The notes under the pieces were generated by a model. It made no database searches. It had not been told where the DNA came from and saw only the letters and a program-made list of their open reading frames with translations. Position numbers and translations under genes: made by a program. A DNA stretch of 64,000 nucleotides from JANOZM01 sp031429355 (GTDB taxonomy: Bacteria > Pseudomonadota > Gammaproteobacteria > Burkholderiales > Burkholderiaceae_E), in the NCBI GenBank assembly GCA_031429355.1, contig JANOZM010000007.1, forward strand, positions 1-64,000. The letters run 5' to 3'. Below are positions 51,085 through 59,313 of this stretch, one piece after another (within the stretch, counting starts at the first letter, position 1; every line of letters begins with the position of its first letter).

Positions 51085-51111
51085 AACCAAATTAAGTCAG
51101 TCAAACAAACA

Positions 51112-51133
51112 AAGCGTCGTTTTAACGACGCTT
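51112..51133. terminator. Short hairpin between ilvD and the Trp-rich gene
   Basis: The sequence AAGCGTCG and its complement CGACGCTT flank a six-base loop, followed by few T residues. It overlaps the 3' end of the minus-strand Trp-rich gene. It may be a shared terminator for the two convergent genes, though the T tract is poor. Confidence 0.45.
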
Positions 51134-51361
51134 AGCTTTGGGTTGAGCAAACGCTTCAGCTAAACGCTCTTTACGACGTTTATCGTATTCGTCGTGCTCA
51201 AGCTTGCGCTTATCAAAGCCCAACAGCTTTTCTAAGCCCTCAAACCATGCAAATGCGACGCAAAGTGGGGCTAACACCCACCACCAAGACCATTGCGCTA
51301 CGGGCCAAATTTCCATAAATTTCATTACAACAAAAATTAAACCGATCCAAACGAATGGCAT
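51122..51361 (-). CDS. Small Trp-rich membrane protein (TIGR04438-like)
   Basis: A 79-aa protein with two hydrophobic helices (FVWIGLIFVVMKFMEIW and WWWVLAPLCVAFAWF) rich in Trp, then a charged C-terminal tail (DKRKLEHDEYDKRRKER). This composition matches the small Trp-rich proteins found across Burkholderiales. Function unknown. Its presence supports the taxonomic reading of the window. Confidence 0.8.
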   Translation of the reverse strand: MPFVWIGLIFVVMKFMEIWPVAQWSWWWVLAPLCVAFAWFEGLEKLLGFDKRKLEHDEYDKRRKERLAEAFAQPKAKRR

Positions 51362-51556
51362 ACAAACCTCGACAAAGCTAGAAAATTGCTCTTAGCTTGA
51401 CCCACTGCAGCCGGTTTCAGGTCAACCGTCCGACCGATGGCGCGTTATTGTTGACAGGAGTTTTGTCCCTTAAAAAACTTTTGAATTGCTTGCAAAACAA
51501 TCATTTGCATTTGACTCATCTGTTGATTTGGACACCCATTTGAAAGGATGTTGTTA

Positions 51557-51916
51557 ATGATTACCTCGATTCATGCTAAAAATCCGCGCTTTAGTAAAAT
51601 TCGCTCTTTGAGTATTTGCGTTGCTTTATCTGCCGCCCTGTTCGGACTGTCAAGTCAGGCCGCATTGGCAAACGCCGACTTAATGAAAGCCAAAAACTGT
51701 ACAGCTTGTCATAATGTTGATCGCAAATCGATTGGCCCAGCCTTTAAAGAAATCGCTATTAAATACGGAAGCGACCCGAAGGCTGTAGAGATGCTGGTTG
51801 GAAAAGTTCGTAACGGTGGTGTTGGTACCTGGGGCAACATCATGATGCCCGCAAACCCGCAAGTTTCGGCAGCTGAAGCCGAAACTTTAGTACGCTGGGT
51901 GCTCGCGCAAAAATAA
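51557..51916 (+). CDS. Class I c-type cytochrome
   Basis: A 119-aa periplasmic electron carrier. The start at ATG 51557 has an AAAGGA Shine-Dalgarno eight bases upstream; a nearer ATG at 51548 is inside that site. A signal peptide ends near ALANAD. One heme motif (CTACH) and a distal Met in NIMMPAN, as in cytochromes c551/c552. Its electron partners cannot be read from this window. A strong terminator follows. Confidence 0.92.
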   Translation: MITSIHAKNPRFSKIRSLSICVALSAALFGLSSQAALANADLMKAKNCTACHNVDRKSIGPAFKEIAIKYGSDPKAVEMLVGKVRNGGVGTWGNIMMPANPQVSAAEAETLVRWVLAQK

Positions 51917-51980
51917 ACCGCCGCTCAGTGCGTTAAAAACTAGGTAAAGTTAGACGCAACCAACCTAATTTTTCCAATTA

Positions 51981-52014
51981 AAAAAGCCCGAAACGCTGCG
52001 TTCGGGCTTTTTTT
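51981..52014 (+). terminator. Intrinsic terminator after cytochrome c
   Basis: AGCCCGAA pairs with TTCGGGCT around an eight-base loop, followed by seven T residues. The A run on the left side makes it able to work in both directions. Confidence 0.9.
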
Positions 52015-52259
52015 CGCCCCTATTCCCTTGCATTTCACTAAGGTTTACTTGCTATCAGAACCATTGACCCTGCGTTTTCGCCCGCCGATCAGCAAACGCT
52101 ACAAAAAACCGTTGCTGCAGGGATACAGTAGCGACATCGCAACAAACAAATGACTCAAAAACGCAACACAAAGCTTTGTTTGTTGTCTTTATGCAACGCA
52201 TAAGTCAAGTTTCCTCCCTGGCTGGTTTGCCCCGGATTCGTTCTGGGGCTTTTTTTTTG
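52015..52259 (+). ncRNA. Candidate small RNA ending in an orphan terminator
   Basis: No ORF is seen between the cytochrome terminator and livH. The stretch contains an 11-bp inverted repeat (52140-52150 with 52175-52185, CAACAAACAAA and complement), a C/T-rich segment TTTCCTCCCT (about 52210) that would pair with Shine-Dalgarno sites, and a rho-independent terminator at 52228-52258 (GCCCC stem, nine T). The terminator has no gene upstream to end, which is the layout of an independent small RNA. A weak TTGACC element near 52065 could be its -35. Predicted only. Confidence 0.4.
52228..52258 (+). terminator. Orphan intrinsic terminator upstream of livH
   Basis: GCCCC and GGGGC form the stem around GGATTCGTTCT, followed by nine T residues on the plus strand. 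It lies about 65 bases before livH and is not next to any coding 3' end. Confidence 0.8.
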
Positions 52260-52324
52260 CATTTCGGTATTGCACGACTTAGGCGGTAGAATTCGCGGTC
52301 GTTTCAAAGCCGAGGCTTAAGTTA

Positions 52325-53254
52325 GTGGATATTTTCTTTCAGCAAGTTTTAAATGGCCTGGTGCTAGGTAGTGTTTACGCATTAGTCGCCCTTGGGTACA
52401 CCATGGTGTACGGTATTTTGCAACTGATTAACTTCGCCCATGGCGAAATCCTAATGATCGGTTCGATGGTCTCGGTCTCTGTAGTGATCGCTGGTCAAAA
52501 GTACTTTCCTGGCTCAAACCCGGTTTTGTTATTGGTTTTAGCGACCGCAGCGGCAATCCCAGTCTGTGTCATCGTTTCGTTAATTATCGAACGCGTCGCC
52601 TACAGACCATTACGCAATGCACCGCGATTAGCACCGCTAATTACTGCTATTGGTTTATCGATCGTCTTACAGACCTTAGCGATGATTATATGGAAACCTA
52701 ACCCAATCGTTTTCCCGAATTTACTACCAAACGATCCAATTCATATTGGACCGGCCGTTCTTGCACCTAAGCAAATTTTGATTTTGGCCGTCTCTACAAT
52801 CATGATGATTGGTTTAATCCTATTGGTTAATAAAACCAAGTTAGGCCGCGCCATGCGCGCCACTTCCGAAAACCCACGCATCGCTGGCCTGATGGGCGTT
52901 AATTCGAACTATGTAATTGCCGCTACATTCGCAATTGGTGCTGCATTGGCGGCAGTTGCCGGCGTCCTCGTAGGAATGAACTACAACATCGTTCACTTTA
53001 CGATGGGCTTTATGCCCGGCCTTAAGGCATTTACCGCAGCGGTACTTGGAGGCATTGGTAATATCGGTGGCGCCATGTTGGGCGGATTGTTGTTAGGCAT
53101 TATTGAGAGCCTTGGTGCTGGGTATATTGGCGACCTAACAGGTGGCTTTTTAGGCAGCCAATATCAAGATATTTTTGCGTTCGCAGTTTTAATTATCGTG
53201 CTTATTTTTCGCCCCTCTGGTTTGATGGGAGAACGGGTGGCTGATCGTGCCTAA
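52325..53254 (+). CDS. livH: Branched-chain amino acid ABC permease LivH
   Basis: LivH is one of two inner-membrane permeases of the high-affinity Leu/Ile/Val (HAAT) importer. The 309-aa product starts with GTG and has about eight helices. The N-terminal VLNGLVLGSVYALVALGYTM and the MVYGILQLINFAHGEILMIG segment are diagnostic, as is GKLKAFTAAVLGGIGNIGGA-like GLKAFTAAVLGGIGNIGGAM. Its stop overlaps the livM start by eight bases. The operon has no binding protein (livK) in the window, so the substrate could also be amides, urea or aromatic compounds. Confidence 0.93.
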   Translation: MDIFFQQVLNGLVLGSVYALVALGYTMVYGILQLINFAHGEILMIGSMVSVSVVIAGQKYFPGSNPVLLLVLATAAAIPVCVIVSLIIERVAYRPLRNAPRLAPLITAIGLSIVLQTLAMIIWKPNPIVFPNLLPNDPIHIGPAVLAPKQILILAVSTIMMIGLILLVNKTKLGRAMRATSENPRIAGLMGVNSNYVIAATFAIGAALAAVAGVLVGMNYNIVHFTMGFMPGLKAFTAAVLGGIGNIGGAMLGGLLLGIIESLGAGYIGDLTGGFLGSQYQDIFAFAVLIIVLIFRPSGLMGERVADRA

Positions 53255-54437
53255 ACATTCGGACGCTAACAACTCATCGAGTACTTCATTGTTCCCCTCA
53301 TTTCGCAACGATCCAGTCAAAGCATATTTTGCTACTGCCGCAATTGCGATTGCACTTTTGTTGTTACCCATTCTTGCGGGGCAAACACTAGGTAACTCGT
53401 GGATTCGCATTATTAATTTTGCGCTGCTTTACATTATGTTGGCGCTAGGCTTAAACATTGTGGTGGGCTACGCTGGCTTGCTTGATTTGGGCTACATCGC
53501 GTTTTATGCAGTGGGCGCTTATCTTTACGCGCTACTGGCTTCGCCGCATTTAGCCGAAAATTTCGAATGGATTAGAAACACTTTTCCCAATGGCATTCAT
53601 ACGCCGGTGTTGGTGGTTATCTTTCTATCAGCGGGGCTGGCGGCGTTTTTTGGTATTTTGCTAGGTGCGCCTACCCTGCGTTTGCGCGGCGATTACTTGG
53701 CCATTGTTACTTTGGGTTTTGGAGAAATCATTCGCATTTTTATACAAAACCTAAATCAACCAATTAACATTACTAACGGCCCGCAAGGCATCGGAACAAT
53801 CGATCCAATCAGCATTTTTGGCTTTGAATTTTCGCGAAAAGTTAACTTGTTTGGCATCGAACTGCGTGATTTGCACTGGTACTACTATTTGTTTCTAGCA
53901 ATTACTATCGTCATTATTATCTTGTCGATCCGTTTGCAAGACTCGCGCTTAGGTCGTGCTTGGATCGCCATCCGTGAAGACGAAATTGCTGCCAAAGCAA
54001 TGGGCATCAACACACGTAACGTGAAATTGTTAGCGTTTGGGATGGGCGCATCGTTTGGCGGCGTTTCTGGCGCAATGTTTGGCGCGTTCCAAGGTTTTGT
54101 TTCACCCGAGAGTTTTACGCTAAACGAATCGATCGTGGTTGTCGCAATGGTTGTATTGGGAGGCATCGGCCACGTCCCAGGCGTCGTGCTGGGGGCGATT
54201 TTGCTCTACGCAGTACCGGAAGCCTTGCGGCACTACGCAAAGCCTGCCCAGGAGGCTTTACTGGGCTACGAATTGATTCCAGCCGAAGCATTACGTATGT
54301 TGCTTTTTGGTTTGGCGATGGTAGTCGTTATGTTGTACCGACAATCCGGTTTGTGGCCTGCGCCAAAACACGGTGAAAAAGAGTCGGCTGCAGATAACGA
54401 CGCTGATGCTAAAACTAAACCAGCCAAGACTGCGTAA
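53247..54437 (+). CDS. livM: Branched-chain amino acid ABC permease LivM
   Basis: The second HAAT-family permease. The 396-aa product starts with GTG and carries the family motif NIVVGYAGLLDLGYIAFYAV, then RLRGDYLAIVTLGFGEIIRI and RLGRAWIAIREDEIAAKAMG, the cytoplasmic loop that touches the ATPases. The C-terminal tail is charged (about 25 residues rich in Lys, Asp and Ala). Overlaps livH and precedes livG by 11 bases. Confidence 0.94.
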   Translation: MPKHSDANNSSSTSLFPSFRNDPVKAYFATAAIAIALLLLPILAGQTLGNSWIRIINFALLYIMLALGLNIVVGYAGLLDLGYIAFYAVGAYLYALLASPHLAENFEWIRNTFPNGIHTPVLVVIFLSAGLAAFFGILLGAPTLRLRGDYLAIVTLGFGEIIRIFIQNLNQPINITNGPQGIGTIDPISIFGFEFSRKVNLFGIELRDLHWYYYLFLAITIVIIILSIRLQDSRLGRAWIAIREDEIAAKAMGINTRNVKLLAFGMGASFGGVSGAMFGAFQGFVSPESFTLNESIVVVAMVVLGGIGHVPGVVLGAILLYAVPEALRHYAKPAQEALLGYELIPAEALRMLLFGLAMVVVMLYRQSGLWPAPKHGEKESAADNDADAKTKPAKTA

Positions 54438-54448
54438 AGGAAAAAGCG

Positions 54449-55216
54449 ATGGCTGAAAACTTATTGTCAGTAAAAAATGTCAACAAACGCTTTGGTGGCT
54501 TACAAGCGCTCTCTGAAGTCGGCTTACAAATTACCAAAGGGCAAATCTACGGATTAATTGGCCCAAATGGTGCCGGTAAAACGACGTTTTTTAACGTAAT
54601 CACTGGCCTATACACGCCAGACTCCGGCGAATTTATTTTAGGCGGCACTAAATACGAACCGACCACGGTTCACCAAGTCGCCATAGCAGGTATCGCCCGG
54701 ACGTTTCAGAACATTCGTTTGTTTGGTGAAATGACCGCCCTAGAAAACGTGATGGTTGGTCGTCACGTGCGCACCAAAACCGGCCTTTTTGGAGCGATGT
54801 TTCGAACCCCGGGCGCCCGCAAAGAAGAACTAGAGATTCGTAAGCGCGCTAGCGAACTTTTAGAGTACGTTGGCATTGCAAAGTACGCAAAATACCAAGC
54901 ACGTACACTATCTTATGGCGATCAGCGCCGTTTGGAAATTGCCCGCGCGTTGGCAACTGAGCCTAAATTACTAGCCTTAGACGAACCGGCGGCTGGTATG
55001 AACGCAACTGAAAAAATTCAGTTACGTGGCTTGCTAGAAAACATTAGCAAAGACGGTGTAACCATTTTGTTAATTGAACACGATGTAAAACTAGTCATGG
55101 GTTTGTGCAACCGCGTCACTGTTTTAGATTATGGAAAAGTAATTGCTGAAGGTCTACCCGCAGAGGTACAAGCCAATAAGGCAGTGATCGAGGCTTACTT
55201 AGGTGGTGGACATTAA
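54449..55216 (+). CDS. livG: Branched-chain amino acid ABC ATPase LivG
   Basis: ATPase of the HAAT importer, 255 aa. Walker A GPNGAGKTTFFNVITGLYTP, signature LSYGDQRRLEIARALA and Walker B LLALDEPAAGMN are all intact, with the switch His in LLIEHDVKLVMGLC. It has the Lol-like motif RTFQNIRLFGEMTALENVMVG in overlapping segments, a hallmark of LivG. livF starts one base after its stop. Confidence 0.95.
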   Translation: MAENLLSVKNVNKRFGGLQALSEVGLQITKGQIYGLIGPNGAGKTTFFNVITGLYTPDSGEFILGGTKYEPTTVHQVAIAGIARTFQNIRLFGEMTALENVMVGRHVRTKTGLFGAMFRTPGARKEELEIRKRASELLEYVGIAKYAKYQARTLSYGDQRRLEIARALATEPKLLALDEPAAGMNATEKIQLRGLLENISKDGVTILLIEHDVKLVMGLCNRVTVLDYGKVIAEGLPAEVQANKAVIEAYLGGGH

Positions 55217-55217
55217 G

Positions 55218-55943
55218 ATGGAAAATGGATCAAAAGAAAGTGTATTAAAAGTAACCGGCCTAAAAGTAAATTACGGCGGAATCAAAGCTGTTAAGGGCGT
55301 CGATTTTGAAATCAATCGCGGCGAGTTGGTAACGCTCATTGGTGCAAACGGCGCGGGTAAAACAACTACTTTAAAAGCCATCACCGGCACCTTGCCAGTT
55401 GCCGAAGGTGAAATTTTGTATGAAGGTCAATCGATAAAAAATAGCCCTTCTCATAAAATTGCTTCGCTTGGTTTAAACATGGTTCCGGAAGGTCGCGGTG
55501 TGTTTACACGCATGACCATCACCGAGAATTTGATGATGGGCGCATTTATGCGCAACGACTCAGACATTCCGCAGGACATCGAAAAAATGTTTGTTTTGTT
55601 TCCACGGCTAAAAGAACGGGCTTTGCAATTAGCTGGCACGATGTCAGGCGGTGAGCAACAAATGTTGGCTATGGCCCGCGCCTTGATGCAAAGACCCAAA
55701 CTGCTTTTGCTAGACGAACCATCAATGGGACTTTCACCCATCATGGTCGAAAAGATTTTTGAGGTGGTACACAACATTTCAGCGCAAGGCGTAACGATGC
55801 TGTTGGTGGAGCAAAACGCAAAATTAGCCCTGCAAGCGGCCCATCGTGCTTATGTAATGGATTCGGGGCTTGTCACGATGACTGGCCCTGCCAAAGACAT
55901 GCTGGACGATCCTAGGGTTCGGGCAGCGTATTTGGGAGAGTAA
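55218..55943 (+). CDS. livF: Branched-chain amino acid ABC ATPase LivF
   Basis: The second ATPase of the importer, about 241 aa from the ATG at 55218; a GTG at 55203 would overlap livG. Walker A GANGAGKTTTLKAITGTLP, signature TMSGGEQQMLAMARALM, Walker B LLLLDEPSMGLSP and the switch His replaced by Gln in LLVEQNAKLAL, which is usual for LivF. The 3' end including the stop codon is repeated in a 15-base period. Confidence 0.95.
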   Translation: MENGSKESVLKVTGLKVNYGGIKAVKGVDFEINRGELVTLIGANGAGKTTTLKAITGTLPVAEGEILYEGQSIKNSPSHKIASLGLNMVPEGRGVFTRMTITENLMMGAFMRNDSDIPQDIEKMFVLFPRLKERALQLAGTMSGGEQQMLAMARALMQRPKLLLLDEPSMGLSPIMVEKIFEVVHNISAQGVTMLLVEQNAKLALQAAHRAYVMDSGLVTMTGPAKDMLDDPRVRAAYLGE

Positions 55944-55978
55944 AATCGGGGCGAGTAAAATCTGGGCGAGTGAAAGCA
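55934..55978. repeat. Three 15-nt tandem units at the livF stop codon
   Basis: Units 55934-55948, 55949-55963 and 55964-55978 follow GGGCGAGTAAAATCT with few changes. The first contains the livF stop (GAG-TAA); the next two repeat TAA or TGA at the same place. Confidence 0.8.
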
Positions 55979-55980
55979 CA

Positions 55981-57018
55981 CTAGGCCGCCGCTAAATCGG
56001 CTGCACTAGTAAAACTATCGGCAAAAAACTCGTCGCTTGGTAAATGGCAAAGCTCGACAAACTCGCGCTGGGCCGAATTAATTACGATGGGCGCTCCGCA
56101 CGCATAAACTTGATAGTTGCTTAAATCTGAGTGATCTTGCATAACGGCACGGTGAACGAAACCCGTACGACCGCTCCAAGCATCTTGCTCAGTGGCGTCG
56201 GAAACTACGGGAATATATTCAAAGTGCGCGAGCTCTTTGGCCCATTGCTCGCACAAGTCGTTTAAATACAAATCGGCAGGTCTTCGGCCGCCCCAATACA
56301 GTTTGATCGGCCTAGTTACTTGCTTAAAGATTGCATGCTCAACTAGTGCTTTTACAGGTGCAAAACCGGTTCCACTGGCTAATAAAACGATGGGTTTGTT
56401 GCTATCTTCGCGCAAGAAAAAAGTGCCCATTGGTCCTTCAAAACGCAGAATGTCTTTTTCCTTCATAGCGGGGACGGTCGCACCAAACACAGTGTCTGTA
56501 AATTTACCGCCGGGCATATGGCGGATATGCAGCTCTACTTGGTCGGCTAAATGCGGCGCGCTGCCCATCGAATAGCTACGTCGGGAACCGTCGCGTAACA
56601 TTATTTCGACATATTGCCCCGCGCGATATTGCAAGCGCTCGTTTGCGGGTAGTTGCAACTTTAGAATGGCGACATCGTTGGTCACCATACTTAGCGACGC
56701 TACGCGACAAGGTAATTTTTTGATCGGAAAATCACCAGCAGCAATAACGCGCGCCTCGATCACCATGTCACTTAAGGGTTTTGCGCAACAAAACAAAGCG
56801 GCGCCATTGGCTCGCTCAATTTCGGGCAAGGCAGTTTTTTGGTGGGCACCTTGCTCAAACTCACCGGATTGAACAACCCCTTTGCACGAACCACAGGCGC
56901 CGTTTTTACAACCGTAGGGCATAACAACGCCTTGGCGCAGACCCGCCTCTAAAATACTTTCGTGTTCTTGCACGTCAAATTGCTTGCCACTTGGTTGAAC
57001 GGTGACTGAAAACGTCAT
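55981..57018 (-). CDS. Ferredoxin-domain flavin reductase (CDP-6-deoxy-glucoseen reductase-like)
   Basis: A 345-aa iron-sulfur flavoprotein with an N-terminal plant-type 2Fe-2S ferredoxin domain (GCKNGACGSCKG, about residues 36-47, plus ALFCCAKPL), an FAD domain with RSYSMGSAPH, and a C-terminal NAD domain (VLLASGTGFAPVKALVEH). This is the oxygenase-reductase fold. In Burkholderiales such stand-alone genes are annotated CDP-6-deoxy-delta-3,4-glucoseen reductase, but no deoxysugar genes are near, so the true electron acceptor is unknown. Divergent from the next gene with 32 bases between the starts. Confidence 0.9.
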   Translation of the reverse strand: MTFSVTVQPSGKQFDVQEHESILEAGLRQGVVMPYGCKNGACGSCKGVVQSGEFEQGAHQKTALPEIERANGAALFCCAKPLSDMVIEARVIAAGDFPIKKLPCRVASLSMVTNDVAILKLQLPANERLQYRAGQYVEIMLRDGSRRSYSMGSAPHLADQVELHIRHMPGGKFTDTVFGATVPAMKEKDILRFEGPMGTFFLREDSNKPIVLLASGTGFAPVKALVEHAIFKQVTRPIKLYWGGRRPADLYLNDLCEQWAKELAHFEYIPVVSDATEQDAWSGRTGFVHRAVMQDHSDLSNYQVYACGAPIVINSAQREFVELCHLPSDEFFADSFTSAADLAAA

Positions 57019-57050
57019 AATGGTATTTATCCAGTTAAATTATTTTTTGC

Positions 57051-58058
57051 ATGGTTGGCAGCTATTCGGTGAAGCACAATTTACATTCTCGACTACACAC
57101 GCATTCACTGCCGGCTCGATTTCGTAGAAGCCGTGCACTGATTGTAGGTTGTGGCGACGTTGGGATGCGAATGAGTGGATTGATCAATGCACGCACGCGA
57201 CTTTTTGGCACCACACGCAGCCTAGCAAAGTTTGAGGCCTTTCGTTCGAACCGCATTACACCGCTGCACCTTGATTTACTAGATGCAGAGCGTTGTAGAC
57301 GGTTGGTATCCATAGCAAACCGCATTGTAATGTTGGCCCCACCGCCAAATACTGGAAGCACCGACCCTCACACTCTAAATTTAATTCGCGCTTTAAACTT
57401 TCATCGTGCGAAACGCAATTTAACGCCGACAATTCGTAATCGAACTTTGCCGCATATTTGCTACGTTAGTACAACGGGAGTTTACGGAGACCACAATGGT
57501 GCTTGGATTAACGAGTTAACACCAACAACGCCACAATCAGATCGTGGCAAACGCCGAGTTGCAGCAGAACGCGTTTTGCGACAATCAGTAAGCAGGTTAC
57601 AAATACGCTTAACAGTTCTAAGAGCACCCGGAATATACGCCGAAAATCGCTTGCCGTTAGAGCGGCTTAAACTAGGAACGCCTGCGCTAAAAGCGGACGA
57701 AGATGTGTACACCAACCATATTCATGCGCTTGATTTAGCTCGTATTAGCCTACGGGCTGTTTTTTACAAAAGCAAAAGAGCGAGTGGGTCACGCATTTAC
57801 AATGCTTGCGATCAATCGGTGCTAAAAATGGGCGATTATTTTGATTTAGTTGCAGCGCACTTTAACTTGACCAAACCACCACGCGTTTCAAGAACTCAGC
57901 TTAAAACAATCGTTTCGCCCGCACTGCTTAGCTTTATGAGTGAGTCGCGAAGAATCAACGGGCAACGTATGGAGCGCGAACTAAAATTCAAGCTTCGCTA
58001 CCCCACGATTGCCGTATTTTTAAATTCAATACTTCAATTCGCCGTCAATTTCAATTGA
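57051..58058 (+). CDS. NAD-dependent epimerase/dehydratase-like SDR protein
   Basis: A 335-aa extended SDR. The dinucleotide-binding motif is SRALIVGCGDVGMRMSGL, preceded by a ~28-residue basic N-terminus. The central CYVSTTGVYGDHNGAWINE and PLTVLRAPGIYA-like (LTVLRAPGIYAENRLPLERL) segments resemble YeeZ-type proteins. The product is strongly basic, with many Arg and Lys. The Tyr in TTGVYGD may be the catalytic Tyr of the SDR pair. Substrate unknown. Its 3' end overlaps the convergent lipoprotein gene by 33 bases. Confidence 0.8.
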   Translation: MVGSYSVKHNLHSRLHTHSLPARFRRSRALIVGCGDVGMRMSGLINARTRLFGTTRSLAKFEAFRSNRITPLHLDLLDAERCRRLVSIANRIVMLAPPPNTGSTDPHTLNLIRALNFHRAKRNLTPTIRNRTLPHICYVSTTGVYGDHNGAWINELTPTTPQSDRGKRRVAAERVLRQSVSRLQIRLTVLRAPGIYAENRLPLERLKLGTPALKADEDVYTNHIHALDLARISLRAVFYKSKRASGSRIYNACDQSVLKMGDYFDLVAAHFNLTKPPRVSRTQLKTIVSPALLSFMSESRRINGQRMERELKFKLRYPTIAVFLNSILQFAVNFN

Positions 58059-58622
58059 TTGAACTTGGGTTGGCAAAACGCCACCAATGCCTGCGACTGA
58101 CGACTTTAAAGGAAGCGAAGCATGTTTGAACCGAATTATGCGATTAACGGGATCAATTTCAACGGTGGCATTATTGTCGTTAGAAACTAGGGTTCCAAAG
58201 CGAACAATACCAACTTCGAGATTTCCGTATTCGATGCCAATTTGTTTTGAAGCAGTGCCTACTTCAACTCGTTCCAGCGGTAAGCCTTGGGTTGCACATT
58301 TAAACCAAATCGCCGTAATTTGGCCCGAAACTTCTAATGTTTGCGCAGAGCGGTCACAAACCGCAGCGGTAACTGGTAACCCTTTTGCAATGCGGACATT
58401 AACGCCAACTAACGGGGGTACCTGGGTAGCGGGGGGTGGTGTCTGTATAGCGACAGGCGGCGTTGTGATCACTGGTGGAAGCACTGGGCTAGGCGTTGCG
58501 GCGACTGGATCTGGCGTACTGGCTACTGGGGCCGCAGAGACTGGAATACCTGAATCCCCTCCCCCACCACACGCGGTTAATATTGCCGATGTAACCACAA
58601 ATGCTAGACTAACTCGCAACAT
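58026..58622 (-). CDS. Lipoprotein with Pro/Thr-rich linker
   Basis: A 198-aa predicted lipoprotein: signal sequence with lipobox LTACGGGG (Cys near 18), a Pro/Thr/Val/Ala-rich linker (about 30-73), then a compact C-terminal domain of about 120 residues with two Cys (AAVCDRSA and FKCATQG) that may form a disulfide. The family is not recognised. The Gly tract after the Cys and the flexible linker suggest a surface or outer-membrane location. It converges with and overlaps the SDR gene. Confidence 0.7.
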   Translation of the reverse strand: MLRVSLAFVVTSAILTACGGGGDSGIPVSAAPVASTPDPVAATPSPVLPPVITTPPVAIQTPPPATQVPPLVGVNVRIAKGLPVTAAVCDRSAQTLEVSGQITAIWFKCATQGLPLERVEVGTASKQIGIEYGNLEVGIVRFGTLVSNDNNATVEIDPVNRIIRFKHASLPLKSSVAGIGGVLPTQVQSIEIDGELKY

Positions 58623-58644
58623 GAAATACCTTGAAAAAAAGTAA

Positions 58645-58980
58645 CTGATCGTTTGATCCGGACGGCGAATGTTAACAAAACATCATCTAATTTTCGTGCG
58701 TTTGTACGCGACAGGGGTTCTCATTAGGTGAACTAATTCACGTTGCTTCGATTTAGGAATTAGCGGTGCGACACAGAAACCCAAAGAGGTGGTGCCAATG
58801 AGAGGAATTGAACGTTGCTTGCAAGCCGCACAAACACGGGGTTTGTGTATTTACAAAGCAGAATATGCCCCCAAAAGTGATCCCTTAACTTTTAAGGGTT
58901 GAAGCCTAAAAACCCGCCGATTATCTGGAGATAGTCAACCAGTAGTTGTCGATTTATACTGATTCCGATATAGTTCAGTG
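58645..58980. other. Gene-free stretch at the left side of the toxin-antitoxin island
   Basis: No credible gene. It contains the tRNA-Thr 3'-end copy (58789-58813), an inverted repeat (CACAAAC at 58829-58835 with GTTTGTG at 58841-58847) and a second one (CCCTTAA at 58882-58888 with TTAAGGG at 58892-58898). The latter could be a weak terminator or operator for the toxin operon downstream. Confidence 0.5.
58789..58813 (-). repeat. Duplicate of the tRNA-Thr 3' end (attachment-site-like)
   Basis: A 25-base direct repeat of 60637-60661, identical except for one base (GCCA versus GCCG in the acceptor arm). It corresponds to the T-arm and acceptor end plus CCA of the tRNA-Thr gene. The two copies bracket the toxin-antitoxin and hypothetical genes in the geometry expected for an element inserted at a tRNA 3' end. 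Confidence 0.75.
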
Positions 58981-59313
58981 ATGCTCAAAGTGATTCAGTT
59001 TCTTGGTTCAAGCCAGCGCGACATACGCGAATTCCCAGCTAAGGCCAAAGCCGATGCGGGTCACGAGCTGATGAGAGTTCAAAGCGGGCTTGATCCAACA
59101 AATTGGAAGCCCTTCGCATCTGTTGGTAGCGGCGTACGCGAAATTCGGATTCATCAAGACGGCCAGTTTCGAGTTTTCTACCTTATGCAGCTAGAACAGA
59201 CAATTTATGTGATTCACGCCTTTCAAAAGAAAAGCGCGAAAACTGCCAAGAAAGATGTTGAGTTAGCTAAAGCGCGCTACAAGCAATTAATGGAAGCCAA
59301 AAATGCCCAATAA
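58981..59313 (+). CDS. HigB/RelE-like (Gp49-type) toxin
   Basis: A 110-aa toxin candidate of the RelE/HigB superfamily (phage Gp49-like). The pattern ...DIREFPAKAKADAGHELMRV, WKPFASVGSGVREIRI, GQFRVFYLMQLEQTIYVIHAF, KKSAKTAKKDVELAKARY matches the compact RNase fold; the conserved Arg-Glu-Ile-Arg, Phe-Arg and final Lys-rich helix are seen. GTG at 58978 is an alternative start. It probably cleaves mRNA on the ribosome. The antitoxin gene overlaps by 11 bases downstream, toxin first, as in higBA. Confidence 0.85.
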   Translation: MLKVIQFLGSSQRDIREFPAKAKADAGHELMRVQSGLDPTNWKPFASVGSGVREIRIHQDGQFRVFYLMQLEQTIYVIHAFQKKSAKTAKKDVELAKARYKQLMEAKNAQ

